From contig NZ_CP053832.1 of assembly GCF_013372225.1 (NCBI RefSeq), positions 1,488,001-1,552,000 of the forward strand: DNA of 64,000 nt. The letters are read 5' to 3'. Source of the stretch: Campylobacter ureolyticus (GTDB lineage: Bacteria > Campylobacterota > Campylobacteria > Campylobacterales > Campylobacteraceae). Position numbers and translations under genes: made by a program. Below, one piece after another: positions 11,016 to 23,694 of the stretch. The stretch's first letter is position 1. Each line of letters starts with the position of its first letter. The notes under the pieces are model-generated. The model was not told the origin of the DNA and searched no databases. It worked only from the letters and a program-made list of their open reading frames with translations.

Positions 11016-11099
11016 TTTTCATCCTTTTTTTAGTTATTATGGTATTAGAGAGCTAAAAAATTAGCAACAAAATTAAATTGTAAAAATATATAAAAAGTT
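11016..11099 (-). promoter_or_regulatory. leu leader RNA between leader peptide and leuA
   Basis: This 84-base untranslated stretch can form two exclusive pairings. A local hairpin GCTAA/TTAGC (11052-11056 with 11061-11065) competes with an 8-base pairing TTTTTTAG/CTAAAAAA (11053-11060 with 11026-11033) that abuts the GG of the leuA ribosome site. No hairpin with a T run is visible, so control by masking leuA translation fits better than a classical terminator. This is a model from inspection, not a computed fold. Confidence 0.45.
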
Positions 11100-11183
11100 T
11101 TAAATAAGAATAAGAAGCAGTAGTGTATTAAAATCAGTATGAAATGTTTGAAATTTTTTGAATGTATTTTGTTTAAAATTCAT
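11100..11183 (-). CDS. leuL: leu leader peptide (27 residues, ends LLLLILI)
   Basis: A short frame starts ATG with a strong AAGGAG site 5 bases upstream and is preceded by a TATAAT box. It encodes 27 residues whose last seven are LLLLILI, encoded CTA CTG CTT CTT ATT CTT ATT, followed by TAA. Such clusters of the end-product codon right before the stop are the hallmark of amino-acid attenuation leaders. Ribosomes short of Leu-tRNA would stall here and change the fold of the RNA before leuA. The symbol is by analogy with the enterobacterial leuL; there is no sequence homology to claim. Confidence 0.8.
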   Translation of the reverse strand: MNFKQNTFKKFQTFHTDFNTLLLLILI

Positions 11184-11213
11184 CCTTGCTCCTTTTTTAA
11201 ATGAAATTTGTTG

Positions 11214-11219
11214 ATTATA
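11214..11219 (-). promoter_or_regulatory. -10 box of the leu transcript
   Basis: A TATAAT box on the minus strand lies about 30 bases before the leader-peptide ATG and just past the ftsH terminator. It therefore separates the leu unit from ftsH. Confidence 0.75.
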
Positions 11220-11257
11220 CTGCATTTAGTTCTTTTTTGCAAGGATTTTATAAAAAT

Positions 11258-11288
11258 AAATTTTACCGAGAATTTCTCGGTAAAATTT
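11258..11288 (-). terminator. Terminator after ftsH
   Basis: AAATTTTACCGAGAA / TTCTCGGTAAAATTT is a perfect 15-base inverted repeat around one base. It begins at the ftsH stop codon and is followed on the minus strand by a T-rich run. Confidence 0.85.
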
Positions 11289-13227
11289 AGTGGCTTTGTT
11301 TTTCTTTAGCCTCTTTTATATCTTTTAGCTCATCATCTTCATCAACTTCTGAAAGCCTTGATACAAGATTATTTTCTTCTTCGAATTTAGAGATTATTTC
11401 TCTAACTTTAGCGCCCTCAATTGTTTCTGACTTATAAAGCTCGGCTACCATATTTTCAATCGCACCAGAATAAATCTCCATAGTTTTTACAACCTCATCA
11501 AATCTTTTTGAAAGCATTTCTTTTATACTTTCATCAAGCTTTTGAGCTGTTTTTTCACTATAATCTTTTACGCTTTGTCCACCAAGGAAAGTGTTTCTTT
11601 GTTTTTCTAAAACCATAAGCCCTGCAACTTCACTCATTCCATACATTGAAACCATGGCTTTTAAAATATCAGTTGCTCTTTCAAGATCATTACTTGCACC
11701 AGTTGAAATCTCTTTTATAAATACTTTTTCAGCAGCTCGCCCGCCCAAAAGAACATCAACTTCTGCAATTAGTTCATGATATTGCATAAGAAATTTATTT
11801 TCTTCAGGTGTATTTAAAGTATATCCTAAAGCCGAAAGCCCTCTTGGAATAATTGAAACTTTTGTAACTTTTTTAGCCCCTTTTGTAACCTCTGCAATCA
11901 AGGCATGTCCGCATTCGTGATAAGCAACGATTCTCTTTTCTTTTGGATTAACTCGGCGTGATTTTTTTTCTAGTCCTGCTATACTTCTTTCAACTGCCTC
12001 AACTAAATCATCTTGCTCAACGGCTCTTTTAGACTCACGTCCAGCTAAAAGAGCAGCTTCATTTACAATATTTTCCAAATCAGCTCCAGCAAGTCCTGTT
12101 GTAAGTCTAGCAATCTCTTCGATATCAATATCATCAGCAAATTTTACATCTTTCATATGAATTTTTAAAATATCCATTCTACCTTTGAAATCTGGTCTAT
12201 CAACTAAAACTTGCCTGTCAAATCTACCAGGTCTTAAAAGTGCTGGATCTAAAATCTCAGGTCTATTTGTTGCAGCCATTACAATAACAGGAGATTTGTC
12301 AGCATCAAATCCATCCATTTCAGATAAAAGTTGATTTAAAGTCTGTTCCCTTTCATCATTTCCCCCCATTGGAGCACTTGATCTACTTTTTCCAATGGCA
12401 TCAATTTCATCTATAAAGACAATAGAAGGTGCCTCTTTTTTAGCATTTTCAAATAAATCTCTTACCCTACTTGCTCCAACCCCAACAAACATTTCTATAA
12501 AGCTTGATGCTGAAATACTAAAAAATGGCACATCGGCCTCCCCTGCAACAGCTCTAGCTAAAAGTGTTTTACCAGTTCCTGGAGGTCCTACAAGTAAAAT
12601 TCCTTTTGGAATTTTTGCTCCAAGGCGCAAGTATTTATCAGGACTTTTTAAATAATCAACAATTTCTTGAACTTCTTCTTTTGCCTCTTCAACGCCTGCA
12701 ACATCATCAAATTTTACCTTTGGTTTTTCAGAATTAACAAGCTTTTTACTACTTCCAATTCCTAAAATTCCACCACCTACATTTTTTTGCATTCTACTTA
12801 CCAAAAACATCCAAATTCCAAAGAAAATAAAAATCGGTATAACCCAAGTAAATAAAATATCAGTTAAAACATTTGACTCATTAAAAGCTCCATAAGGAAT
12901 TTCATTTTCATCAAGCGTAGCCGTAAGATTTGGATCTTGCACTTTTTTAGCAGTATAAAGCACATTTCCACCATCTGCTTTTATAGTGCTTTGACCAATA
13001 TAAACTTTTGAAATTTGCTTATTGACTATTAAGCTTTTAAGCTCAGAATACGGAATATTCTTCGTTGTTTTTGAGCCGTCCATACCAATTTCTGGCGACA
13101 TAGATCTAAATACCGCTATAATCAAAACTGCAAAAATTAAAAACACAATTATAGGATTTTGGTTAAAAAAATTGCTATTTTTATTGTTTTGATCATTTTG
13201 GTTACTATTTTTTAAGTTATTATTCAA
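11287..13227 (-). CDS. ftsH: ATP-dependent zinc metalloprotease FtsH
   Basis: Membrane-bound AAA+ protease that degrades misfolded membrane proteins and regulators. An Asn-rich N-terminus leads into TM1 (about 26-42), a periplasmic domain and TM2 (about 124-145). The AAA domain follows, with Walker A GPPGTGKT near residue 214, Walker [11 protein letters not shown] and the second-region RPGRFDR. The zinc site is HECGH at 437-441. The 646-residue length is usual. The acidic/basic tail is low in complexity. It follows prmA by 17 bases, as in C. jejuni. Confidence 0.97.
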   Translation of the reverse strand: MNNNLKNSNQNDQNNKNSNFFNQNPIIVFLIFAVLIIAVFRSMSPEIGMDGSKTTKNIPYSELKSLIVNKQISKVYIGQSTIKADGGNVLYTAKKVQDPNLTATLDENEIPYGAFNESNVLTDILFTWVIPIFIFFGIWMFLVSRMQKNVGGGILGIGSSKKLVNSEKPKVKFDDVAGVEEAKEEVQEIVDYLKSPDKYLRLGAKIPKGILLVGPPGTGKTLLARAVAGEADVPFFSISASSFIEMFVGVGASRVRDLFENAKKEAPSIVFIDEIDAIGKSRSSAPMGGNDEREQTLNQLLSEMDGFDADKSPVIVMAATNRPEILDPALLRPGRFDRQVLVDRPDFKGRMDILKIHMKDVKFADDIDIEEIARLTTGLAGADLENIVNEAALLAGRESKRAVEQDDLVEAVERSIAGLEKKSRRVNPKEKRIVAYHECGHALIAEVTKGAKKVTKVSIIPRGLSALGYTLNTPEENKFLMQYHELIAEVDVLLGGRAAEKVFIKEISTGASNDLERATDILKAMVSMYGMSEVAGLMVLEKQRNTFLGGQSVKDYSEKTAQKLDESIKEMLSKRFDEVVKTMEIYSGAIENMVAELYKSETIEGAKVREIISKFEEENNLVSRLSEVDEDDELKDIKEAKEKQSH

Positions 13228-13244
13228 ATTTAATCCTTTTAAAT

Positions 13245-14072
13245 TTATTTTTTAAATACAAAACTTACCCAATCATTTTTTTGCAAACTCTCAACTAGCT
13301 CGAGCTGACAAAATTCTTTTTTAATTTTATCAAAATATTTTTCTAAAATTCCTGATAAAATTAAAATCCCACCTTTATTTAAAGACTTTATAAGATCATT
13401 TTTTAACACTAAAATGACATCAGCGATGATATTTGCCACAACAACATCGTATGTTTTATCTGTGTTTGTAACGCTTCCTGTATAAATTTCAAACAATTCT
13501 ACACCATTTTTCAAAGCATTTTCTTTAGTTGCTAAAACTGCCTGAGCATCAGTATCGCAAGCAGTTACTTCAATTCCTAATTTTGACAAAGCTATACTTA
13601 AAATCCCACTTCCACATCCAACATCTAAAGCCGATTTATAGCCATTTTTATATTTTTGAATAAGGCTTAAACACATATTTGTGCTTTCATGATGACCAGA
13701 GCCAAAAGCAAGTGCTGGATCAACCATTAAATTTAATTTGTTGTCTTTTGGTTTTTCCCAACTTGGATGAATATAAATTTCACCAACCTCAATTGGCTGA
13801 ACACCTTTTTTATACTCATCTATCCAATCAATATTTTTTTTCTTTTCATCTTTTAATTCTAAATCTATTTCTACATTTAGAGCTTTTTCAAGGCTTTTTC
13901 TATACTCTAAAAAGGCAAATTTTAAAGTATCTATAGAGCTTTGATTTTCATCGCGAATTATGAAAAAATCATCTTTAAACTCAACTGCATCAACACCAAT
14001 TTCAAAAGCGAAATTTTTAAAAAATTCTAATGCATTGCTTCTAACAATAAGTTCAAAGTAAAATTCTTTCAT
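13245..14072 (-). CDS. prmA: Ribosomal protein L11 methyltransferase
   Basis: Trimethylates L11 using S-adenosylmethionine. The N-terminal ~100 residues form the L11-recognition domain. The catalytic domain shows [14 protein letters not shown], the SAM loop [13 protein letters not shown], and [10 protein letters not shown], the family's active-site strand. The length of 275 is normal for the Campylobacterota form. It is placed directly upstream of ftsH, which matches the order pglG-cheY-prmA-ftsH that I recall from C. jejuni, except that hisA stands where cheY would be. Confidence 0.93.
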   Translation of the reverse strand: MKEFYFELIVRSNALEFFKNFAFEIGVDAVEFKDDFFIIRDENQSSIDTLKFAFLEYRKSLEKALNVEIDLELKDEKKKNIDWIDEYKKGVQPIEVGEIYIHPSWEKPKDNKLNLMVDPALAFGSGHHESTNMCLSLIQKYKNGYKSALDVGCGSGILSIALSKLGIEVTACDTDAQAVLATKENALKNGVELFEIYTGSVTNTDKTYDVVVANIIADVILVLKNDLIKSLNKGGILILSGILEKYFDKIKKEFCQLELVESLQKNDWVSFVFKK

Positions 14073-14141
14073 TTTTTACCTCATTTTGTGAAATTTGATA
14101 TTTATTTGAAAATTATCATTTTACAAAAAAATAGTTCAAAT

Positions 14142-14849
14142 TTAGCTTAGTTTAAAAGCTTTTTCTAAATTTATTTTACCTTCGTAATATGCTTTTCCGA
14201 CAATTACTCCATAAATTTCATCTATTTTTTTCGCTTTTACAATGTCATCAATGCTAGAAACTCCACCACTTGCAATAGTCTTTTTTCCACTTTTTAAGGC
14301 TATTTCTTTGGTAAAGTCAAAATTTACTCCACCAAGCATTCCATCTTTATTTATATCAGTACAAATTATAGCATCAACTTCACTATCTTTATAAATAGCT
14401 GCTAAATCAAAAGCTAAAACTTTGCTTTGTTTTGCCCAGCCATGTGCTGCTACAAACCCATTTTTTGCATCTATTCCAACTGCAATTTTGTAAATTTTAG
14501 CTAATTGTTTTGTAAGTTCTGGATCATTTAAGGCAGTTGAGCCTAATATAAATCTATCAACTCCTAAATTCTCATAAAATTTAATTGCCTTTTCATCTCT
14601 TATGCCGCCACCTACTTGTATTTTTAAATTTGTTGATTTTACTATTTCTTCAATAACTCTATAATTTATACTTCTTCCTGCAAAAGCTCCATCTAGATCA
14701 ACTATATGAAGCCATTTTGCACCAAAATCTTCAAATTTTTTGGCCTCATCGCTTGGATTTTTAGAGTAAATTTTTGCACTATTCATATTGCCCTTGCTAA
14801 GTCTTACAACGTAGCCTTCTTTTAAATCAATTGCTGGAAAAATCTCCAT
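14142..14849 (-). CDS. hisA: ProFAR isomerase (histidine synthesis)
   Basis: A 235-residue (beta/alpha)8 enzyme of histidine synthesis. It begins [12 protein letters not shown], with catalytic Asp in AIDL. Other motifs are [16 protein letters not shown], the second catalytic Asp region [10 protein letters not shown], and ASGGVSS. The frame stays open for 36 codons further upstream, but the ATG used here has AAAAGGAG before it and matches the family's N-terminus. The longer form would run into the preceding gene. hisG lies elsewhere in the window, so the his genes are scattered. Confidence 0.95.
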   Translation of the reverse strand: MEIFPAIDLKEGYVVRLSKGNMNSAKIYSKNPSDEAKKFEDFGAKWLHIVDLDGAFAGRSINYRVIEEIVKSTNLKIQVGGGIRDEKAIKFYENLGVDRFILGSTALNDPELTKQLAKIYKIAVGIDAKNGFVAAHGWAKQSKVLAFDLAAIYKDSEVDAIICTDINKDGMLGGVNFDFTKEIALKSGKKTIASGGVSSIDDIVKAKKIDEIYGVIVGKAYYEGKINLEKAFKLS

Positions 14850-14872
14850 TTTATCTCCTTTTATTGTTTGTT

Positions 14873-15775
14873 TTATTTTTGAAAAATAGCTTTTTTGGTT
14901 ATATAAATATATAATCCCAAAGAAGCTACTAAAAATGCGATTGCCACTATCAAACATATTGGATAAATAATTTCATCTGGTGAAGTCATGGCAAATTTAA
15001 ACACAAGCATCAAAGCCTCAATTGCAAGAGCTATAATAATTGATGATAAAAACTTTATCATAGTTTTTGAATTTGTGCTATTTTTTTCATGTCTTCCTAA
15101 AATTTCTTCCTCAAAATATGCTTTTATAAGGTCCAATATAGCCAAAGAAAGAGTTAACAAAATCGTTGATTCAAATATTTTTGATGTATCGTTTAAGCTA
15201 AAATTTGTAACAATTATACTTTTTACACCAAAATAAAATAAAATTCCCGCTACACAAAAAAGTGTCATACTTATAATAAAGTATGAAAGTCTTGAAATCT
15301 TACCAAAAACACTATCAACAGAACTTGGATTTATAAGCTTTAAAATATCCTCAAGCAAAATATCACAACAAACAACATATAAAAGCTCTTTATCTTGCGA
15401 ATAAATAGGAACTGCCATAGTGACTTTAAGCTTGCTATCAAAAGTGCCAGGATATGGCTCACAAAGATAAGCTCTTTTTTCTTTTACAGCTTTTTTATAA
15501 TATGACTTAGTGCTTTTATCTTCACCTTTAAAAGTGTTTTTTACACCATTAGCAGAAAAAACTAAATTATCACTGATTTGATAGCCATTTTTATCTAAAA
15601 TATAAAAAGTATCATATCCCATAAGTTCATCTGAGATATCTTTACAACTTTTTAAGATTTTTTCTTCATCTATATCTTCACTAAAATTTGGTAAATTTTG
15701 ACTGAAAATATAACTAAGATAAGCTTTTATTTTAGACTTTGTTAGTTTAAATTCTTCAATTTCTCTAATTATCAA
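14873..15775 (-). CDS. pglG: PglG-like integral membrane protein with PDC-type sensor domain
   Basis: A 300-residue protein. Residues ~20-150 resemble a PAS/PDC extracellular sensor fold ([57 protein letters not shown]). Four hydrophobic helices follow, at about 165-187, 200-218, 238-258 and 268-292. The gene lies between pglF and hisA-prmA-ftsH, the place where C. jejuni carries pglG, a glycosylation-locus membrane protein of unknown function. The name rests mainly on that position and on size; no function is known. It lies 3 bases after pglF. Confidence 0.6.
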   Translation of the reverse strand: MIIREIEEFKLTKSKIKAYLSYIFSQNLPNFSEDIDEEKILKSCKDISDELMGYDTFYILDKNGYQISDNLVFSANGVKNTFKGEDKSTKSYYKKAVKEKRAYLCEPYPGTFDSKLKVTMAVPIYSQDKELLYVVCCDILLEDILKLINPSSVDSVFGKISRLSYFIISMTLFCVAGILFYFGVKSIIVTNFSLNDTSKIFESTILLTLSLAILDLIKAYFEEEILGRHEKNSTNSKTMIKFLSSIIIALAIEALMLVFKFAMTSPDEIIYPICLIVAIAFLVASLGLYIYITKKAIFQK

Positions 15776-15778
15776 ATA

Positions 15779-18677
<2,899 letters not shown>

Positions 18678-18710
18678 TTAAAATAAAATTGTTATTTTAC
18701 TTCAAAAATA

Positions 18711-18920
18711 TTAAGCTTTTCTTATAAATTCAGTTTTTAAAATAACAGTTCCGAGCTTGTCAAGTTTGCACTCAACCTCATTTTCATTTTTTGTTAAACG
18801 AATTTTTGCTTTAGTGCCTTGCTTAACACTATTTTTAGAACTTTTTAGTTTTAAATCCTTAATAACAACTATATTATCCCCACTTTGAAGCTCAACTCCA
18901 TTTACATCAACAACTGCCAT
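18711..18920 (-). CDS. PhnA/YjdM C-terminal-domain protein (69 residues)
   Basis: A small basic protein: VVDVNGVELQSGDNIVVIKDLK, then VKQGTKAKIRL and CKLDKLGTVILKTEFIRKA. This is the C-terminal SH3-like domain of PhnA/YjdM proteins. The N-terminal zinc ribbon of the full-length family is absent. The family name 'alkylphosphonate utilisation' has no firm biochemical basis. It stands alone between pglE and pglD, with its own ribosome site (AAAGGAG). Why it is in a glycan operon is unclear. Confidence 0.8.
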   Translation of the reverse strand: MAVVDVNGVELQSGDNIVVIKDLKLKSSKNSVKQGTKAKIRLTKNENEVECKLDKLGTVILKTEFIRKA

Positions 18921-18946
18921 TTTTTCTCCTTTGTTATTTATTTATA

Positions 18947-19900
18947 TTATTCTTTACATTCTTTTAATGTAAAATTTTCAATCTCTACAATATAGCCAAA
19001 AAATCTATAATCTTTATAATTTTCTTCAAAACCATTTGTATTAATACAACATTTTATAAGCCTATTACCATTGTCATCCTTGTAAAGTTTGTTTATACTT
19101 TTTACAATTCCAACTAGGCTGTATGGACTAATTGATCTACAATGCCCATCGTAATATAACTCTATGTTAAACTTATCTATTTTTAACTCGATATCTAAAT
19201 CTACACTCCAGTCAATCTTATCCCTAACACTAAAAGATTTTCCACAGCAATCAAACTCCCAAGACTCATAATAGATAAAAATACTTTCTTTATCCAAAAG
19301 GCTTTTTAGTTTCAAATTTTTTATTACTTTTGCTGGAACTCCAACAGCAACACTATTTGATGGGATATTATTTATTACAACTGCACCTGCGCCCACTACT
19401 GAGTTTTTACCAATTTTAATATTTTGAATTACAGAACTTCCAATGCCCAAATGGCAAAACTCCTCAACCACTACGCCACCAGCTAGTGCTGAATTTGGAC
19501 TAATGTGTGCAAATTTTTTAATCACGCAGTCATGCTCTATAACAGCAGCTGAATTTATAATGACTCCATCTTCGATTATTACATCTGGATTTATTATAGC
19601 TCCAGCCATTACAACCACACCTTGGTTTATAACAGCACTTTTTGAAATAACTGCTTTTGGGTGAATTAAACTAACTACATTAAAGCCTAAATTAAGTACT
19701 TTTTCTTGTAATTTTGCTCTAATTTTGTTATCTCCAACTGCGATTATGATATCAAATTTGGCTAAATTTTTACTAAATTTAAGTCCTTTTTTGTCATCTA
19801 AAAAAATTATATTTTCATATCCGTTTAATCTAGCGATTTCGCCTACAACTTTTCCATGACCACCACTTCCATAAATATAAATACTTTTAGTTTGAGCCAT
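18947..19900 (-). CDS. pglD: PglD-type sugar N-acetyltransferase with an extra C-terminal domain
   Basis: Residues 1-196 are a standard PglD. A Rossmann-like start ([16 protein letters not shown]) is followed by a left-handed beta helix of hexapeptide repeats containing the catalytic HDC ([15 protein letters not shown]) and the end [13 protein letters not shown]. It would acetylate the 4-amino sugar to give UDP-diNAc-bacillosamine. About 120 further residues follow in frame with [33 protein letters not shown] and GIVKSI. I do not know this from other PglD proteins, which end near residue 195. The [10 protein letters not shown] pattern recalls DUF6578-type proteins, from memory only. It overlaps pglC by 14 bases. 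Confidence 0.9.
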   Translation of the reverse strand: MAQTKSIYIYGSGGHGKVVGEIARLNGYENIIFLDDKKGLKFSKNLAKFDIIIAVGDNKIRAKLQEKVLNLGFNVVSLIHPKAVISKSAVINQGVVVMAGAIINPDVIIEDGVIINSAAVIEHDCVIKKFAHISPNSALAGGVVVEEFCHLGIGSSVIQNIKIGKNSVVGAGAVVINNIPSNSVAVGVPAKVIKNLKLKSLLDKESIFIYYESWEFDCCGKSFSVRDKIDWSVDLDIELKIDKFNIELYYDGHCRSISPYSLVGIVKSINKLYKDDNGNRLIKCCINTNGFEENYKDYRFFGYIVEIENFTLKECKE

Positions 19901-20495
19901 TAAATTCCTCCGCAGTAACCATACCTTTTTTTGAAATGCCCTCTTTTTTTATAACTTTTTTTATAGTTAAAAGTGCAATTTTAAAGTCCATTAAAAAGCT
20001 TAAATGTGTGACGTAAAAAGTGTCATAACGAAATTTGTTTTTCCAAGAAATTTCATTTCTGCCATTAACTTGCGCTAAGCCAGTAATTCCTGGGCGAACG
20101 TTGTGGCGAAGCCTTTGTTTTGGAGAATAAAGAGTTAAGTATTTTTCAAGCAAAGGCCTTGGGCCTATGAAACTCATATCTCCTTTTAAAACATTGAAAA
20201 GCTGAGGAAGCTCATCAAGACTAGTTGAGCGTATTTTAGCTCCAAATTTGCCAAGCCTAAGCTCATCACTAAGCAAATTTCCATTTTCATCTTTTTCATC
20301 ACTCATTGTTTTAAATTTGTAAATTTTAAAAAGTTTTTCATTAAGCCCTGGGCGAATTTGCTTAAAAATTGGCTCTTTTGAGATTTTATTTTTGATTAAA
20401 AAATATAAGATTATCATAATGGGCAAAGTTGTAATTATTAAAATTAAACTTCCTAAAATATCTAATAATCTTTTAAAAAATCTTCTATACATCAA
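19887..20495 (-). CDS. pglC: Phosphoglycosyl transferase for bacillosamine-phosphate
   Basis: Monotopic inner-membrane enzyme that moves diNAc-bacillosamine-1-phosphate onto undecaprenyl phosphate. It shows a re-entrant N-terminal helix ([22 protein letters not shown]), FKIYKFKTM, the catalytic Asp-Glu dyad in TSLDELPQL, and [11 protein letters not shown]. Length is 202, as in C. jejuni PglC. A second ATG directly follows the first, and either could be used. The start overlaps pglA by 11 bases and the end overlaps pglD by 14. Confidence 0.94.
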   Translation of the reverse strand: MMYRRFFKRLLDILGSLILIITTLPIMIILYFLIKNKISKEPIFKQIRPGLNEKLFKIYKFKTMSDEKDENGNLLSDELRLGKFGAKIRSTSLDELPQLFNVLKGDMSFIGPRPLLEKYLTLYSPKQRLRHNVRPGITGLAQVNGRNEISWKNKFRYDTFYVTHLSFLMDFKIALLTIKKVIKKEGISKKGMVTAEEFNGSN

Positions 20496-21600
20496 TAAAT
20501 TTCCTATAAATTTCTAAATACTTCCTAACAATAATTTTTTCATCGTATTTTTGCAAAACTTCATCTCTTGCATTTTTACCAAATTCATATGCCATTTTTT
20601 CATCATTTGCTAAAATTTCAATTTTTTTAGCTAAGTCACTGGAGTTTTTTGGTTGGCATAAAAAACCATTAAAACCGTCTTTTATAGCCTCATTGCATCC
20701 CGTTACATTGCTTACAACACAAGGCTTTTGCATACTCATAGCTTCTAAAACAGTTCTTGGAAAACCCTCTTTGTAGCTTGGTAAAACAAACATATAAGCT
20801 CCTTTTAAAACCTGGGCAATTTCATCACTCCATTTTATCCAACTTACATTTTTATTTTCTAAAAAATTTTTATCAGCACTGCTTTTATTTCCCTCGTAAG
20901 TATCTCCCACAAAGACAAATTTAAGATCATCTCTGTTATTTAAAAGCTGTGCTGCTTCATAAAATTCTCTTATACCTTTATGCCACAAAGCTCGCCCTAT
21001 CATTAAAACTATTTTTTTATCACTTTTATAATCATAAGCTTTTACTTTTTGTGGATTAAATTTTGAAGAATCAATTCCAACGCTTTTTACTATGAAAGTT
21101 TTTTGTTTTGAAATTAAATTTTTATCTAAAAAGTAGTTTGGATCAGCCTCATTTACAAATATACATGCACTACTTAAATTTAAACTTTTTTTATAAAGCC
21201 TTTCCATAGCAAAACGCACAAAACGTGATTTTAAATCATTATCAACATAAAAGCTTCCAAGTCCCTCAATCAAATTTATAATAACTTTAATTCCAGCTTT
21301 TTTTGCCGCATAAGTTCCAAAAACATTTGATTTATGAGCTGAAGTTTGAAGCATATCTAAATTTAAGTTTTTTAAAATTTGTGATAAATCTCGTGAGTTT
21401 TTTGCTATTTTAAATGGATTTAGGCTAGCCTTATCAATTTCATAATTTATAGCTTTAAACTCTGATTTTATAATTTCATCCATAATTCCTTTTGGATAAA
21501 TAGCATAAACTTCATGTCCAAGATCTTTTAAAGCTCTCATTATGGGAGCACGAAATAAAGCTATGCTTAAATCAGAATGCGATAAAAAACCAATTTTCAC
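20485..21600 (-). CDS. pglA: N-glycan GalNAc transferase, GT4 family
   Basis: A 371-residue glycosyltransferase. Motifs include [20 protein letters not shown] at the start, [18 protein letters not shown], and the EX7E-type element [20 protein letters not shown]. Together with its place between pglC and pglB this identifies PglA, which adds the second sugar (GalNAc in C. jejuni) to lipid-linked bacillosamine on the cytoplasmic face. Sugar identity in this species is inferred. Confidence 0.92.
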   Translation of the reverse strand: MKIGFLSHSDLSIALFRAPIMRALKDLGHEVYAIYPKGIMDEIIKSEFKAINYEIDKASLNPFKIAKNSRDLSQILKNLNLDMLQTSAHKSNVFGTYAAKKAGIKVIINLIEGLGSFYVDNDLKSRFVRFAMERLYKKSLNLSSACIFVNEADPNYFLDKNLISKQKTFIVKSVGIDSSKFNPQKVKAYDYKSDKKIVLMIGRALWHKGIREFYEAAQLLNNRDDLKFVFVGDTYEGNKSSADKNFLENKNVSWIKWSDEIAQVLKGAYMFVLPSYKEGFPRTVLEAMSMQKPCVVSNVTGCNEAIKDGFNGFLCQPKNSSDLAKKIEILANDEKMAYEFGKNARDEVLQKYDEKIIVRKYLEIYRKFIDV

Positions 21601-21609
21601 TAATTTTCC

Positions 21610-23694
21610 TTAAATTTTTAGTTTATAAACTTTTGCAAGTGGCGTTAAAATAACTGGCTCAAAAAGCTTTTCATCATAATTTTCTAAATAAAAAAGTTGA
21701 ACATAGCTTGATTTTAATGCTTCATCATCTAATATTATAAAAGCTCCATCATCTTTTACTAAAATTAAACTTAAAAATCCATCTTTATTTAAGTGAGTAA
21801 CATTTTTGCTAAATTTGCCATCTTTGTTTTCAACTTCATAAAAAGTTTTTATATTAAAACTTTGATCTGCTAATTTTAGAGTTTTTAAATCAGGTGATAA
21901 AACAACGCCATTATTTAATAAAATTCCATCTGCAGAGCCTGAAACAGCGTAAGAGGTATTAAAAAATGGCTTATTTTTACTCTTGCCAGTTTTTAAATCC
22001 AAATTTGAAAACAAAATAACAGTATCAAAAATATTTGACATTCTTTTTGGTAAATAATAATAAACATCCCTTGTTTTTTTAGGCAAAGTAAAGTCCCTAA
22101 AACTAAGACTTAGAAGCAAGTCATCAACGTCTTTAAGATTATAGTCTTTTAAAATTTGATCTAATATGTTTGGGAATTTTTCTTTATATTGTTTTTCTGT
22201 GTATTCTACAATAAGTCTCGCCATATTTGCAGAACTTATCTCATCTTTAAAAAGGGCAAAGCTTACTGGAAAATTTTGATTTCCAAGATGTTTTCCACCA
22301 TCAATTAGAGTTTTAACATCACTATAATAGCGAATCGGATAACCATAATCCCACCAAGCAAGTGCATAATCTTCCCTATTAGCAATATTTTTAAGTTCAT
22401 TTAAAACCTCAACCTCTGGTGCAAAAAACACTGTTGGACTTTTATACTCTTTAATGTGTAAAATTGCAGGAATAGAGCAAAGAATTGCCAAAATAAATGA
22501 GATTATAATATTTAAACCATCTTTAAAATTGAAACTTTTTACAATAAAATAAAGAAAATACCCAAGACCAAGTCCCATAATAGGCACTGCATAAATAGTA
22601 AATCTAAGACCAGCTTTTAAGGCTAAAAAACCGAGTCCCAAAATTGGAAGTGAGAGTAAAAATGCTCTATTTTTAAAGCATAATAAAACATAACCTAAAA
22701 CTGATAAGAAAAACAGTGCTGCTTCTGAACTAATCCTATCCATAAAATAATCATAATCAATCATGCCTGATTCTTGAATGGTTTGATTGACATTAAAAAA
22801 TATATAATTTGTAGTTTTTATCTCTGATAAATCTCTTAAAATATAAAACTGAAGATTAAAAAATACAGAGTTTAATCCTCCCAAAATAGCAAATATTGCA
22901 AAAACTACTCCGCCAATAATGGCTGATTTTTTAAAACTAAGTCCTTTTTTAAATATAAAATAAAGTGCTAAAATGGCTATAAATTTTATAAAAATAGTTA
23001 TATTTATAAGTGAGACTAAATATAAAATAAGATTTTGATAATTTGCTAAAACCTTTCTTTGAAAAACTAATGTATAAAGAAAAAATGTCCCAAATAAAGC
23101 CAAATTTAGAGTAAAAGATGAAGGATACCACCAAAGGCTAATTAACACAAACAAAGGAGCTATTATACAAGGTTTTTCTTTTAATGATGCTCTTATAAGT
23201 CCCCAAAGTACAAAGCAAGGAAGAACGATATTTAGCATATCAGTATCATAATATCCTGCCATGGTGCGGTTATAATATGAGTTTGCAATAACGCTTGTAA
23301 AAGAAGCAATTATTCCTGCAGGGATAGCTTTAAACTCTTTTGATATAAGAATTAGTGGAATTACTAAAAGTGAGCTTAAAAACACACTCATATATAAAAT
23401 CACACTTTCAAACTCAAATGGTAAAATTTTTGCCACAAAAGCTGTAAATTTTGACATCGAGTGATCTACGTAACTTAAATCATTTGGCTGATGAAAACCT
23501 GCTATTATATCTCTTGCTCCTTCTGCAAAAGCATATCCATCGTTGGTATTTATCATAACAATATCATTAAATTTCATCTCACTAAACTCACTAGCCCAAG
23601 AAACCCAATAAAGCCTACAAACAACACCAAATAAAAAAGCTATTATTATAAAAATACTAACCCAAGTTTTATTATTAAAGTCAAATTTCGTCAT
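21610..23694 (-). CDS. pglB: Oligosaccharyltransferase PglB
   Basis: Inner-membrane STT3-type enzyme that transfers the lipid-linked glycan to Asn in D/E-X-N-X-S/T of periplasmic proteins. The first external loop carries the acidic metal ligand in TNDGYAFAEGARD (Asp52), and YYDTDML forms the second acidic motif. About thirteen helices fill the first 420 residues. The signature WWDYG lies at about 447-451, followed by the periplasmic domain. At 694 residues it is close to C. jejuni PglB (713). It abuts the preceding GT2 gene without a gap. Confidence 0.97.
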   Translation of the reverse strand: MTKFDFNNKTWVSIFIIIAFLFGVVCRLYWVSWASEFSEMKFNDIVMINTNDGYAFAEGARDIIAGFHQPNDLSYVDHSMSKFTAFVAKILPFEFESVILYMSVFLSSLLVIPLILISKEFKAIPAGIIASFTSVIANSYYNRTMAGYYDTDMLNIVLPCFVLWGLIRASLKEKPCIIAPLFVLISLWWYPSSFTLNLALFGTFFLYTLVFQRKVLANYQNLILYLVSLINITIFIKFIAILALYFIFKKGLSFKKSAIIGGVVFAIFAILGGLNSVFFNLQFYILRDLSEIKTTNYIFFNVNQTIQESGMIDYDYFMDRISSEAALFFLSVLGYVLLCFKNRAFLLSLPILGLGFLALKAGLRFTIYAVPIMGLGLGYFLYFIVKSFNFKDGLNIIISFILAILCSIPAILHIKEYKSPTVFFAPEVEVLNELKNIANREDYALAWWDYGYPIRYYSDVKTLIDGGKHLGNQNFPVSFALFKDEISSANMARLIVEYTEKQYKEKFPNILDQILKDYNLKDVDDLLLSLSFRDFTLPKKTRDVYYYLPKRMSNIFDTVILFSNLDLKTGKSKNKPFFNTSYAVSGSADGILLNNGVVLSPDLKTLKLADQSFNIKTFYEVENKDGKFSKNVTHLNKDGFLSLILVKDDGAFIILDDEALKSSYVQLFYLENYDEKLFEPVILTPLAKVYKLKI

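Noticed and set aside
11050-11066. GCTAA/TTAGC hairpin as an intrinsic terminator in the leu leader
   Set aside because: Only five base pairs and followed on the minus strand by TCTCTAATACC, not a T run. It is kept only as part of a possible RNA switch.
14850-14957. Longer N-terminus for hisA (36 extra codons)
   Set aside because: HisA proteins begin at the MxxFPAIDL strand, and AAAAGGAG stands before that ATG. The extra part would overlap the end of the pglG-like gene.
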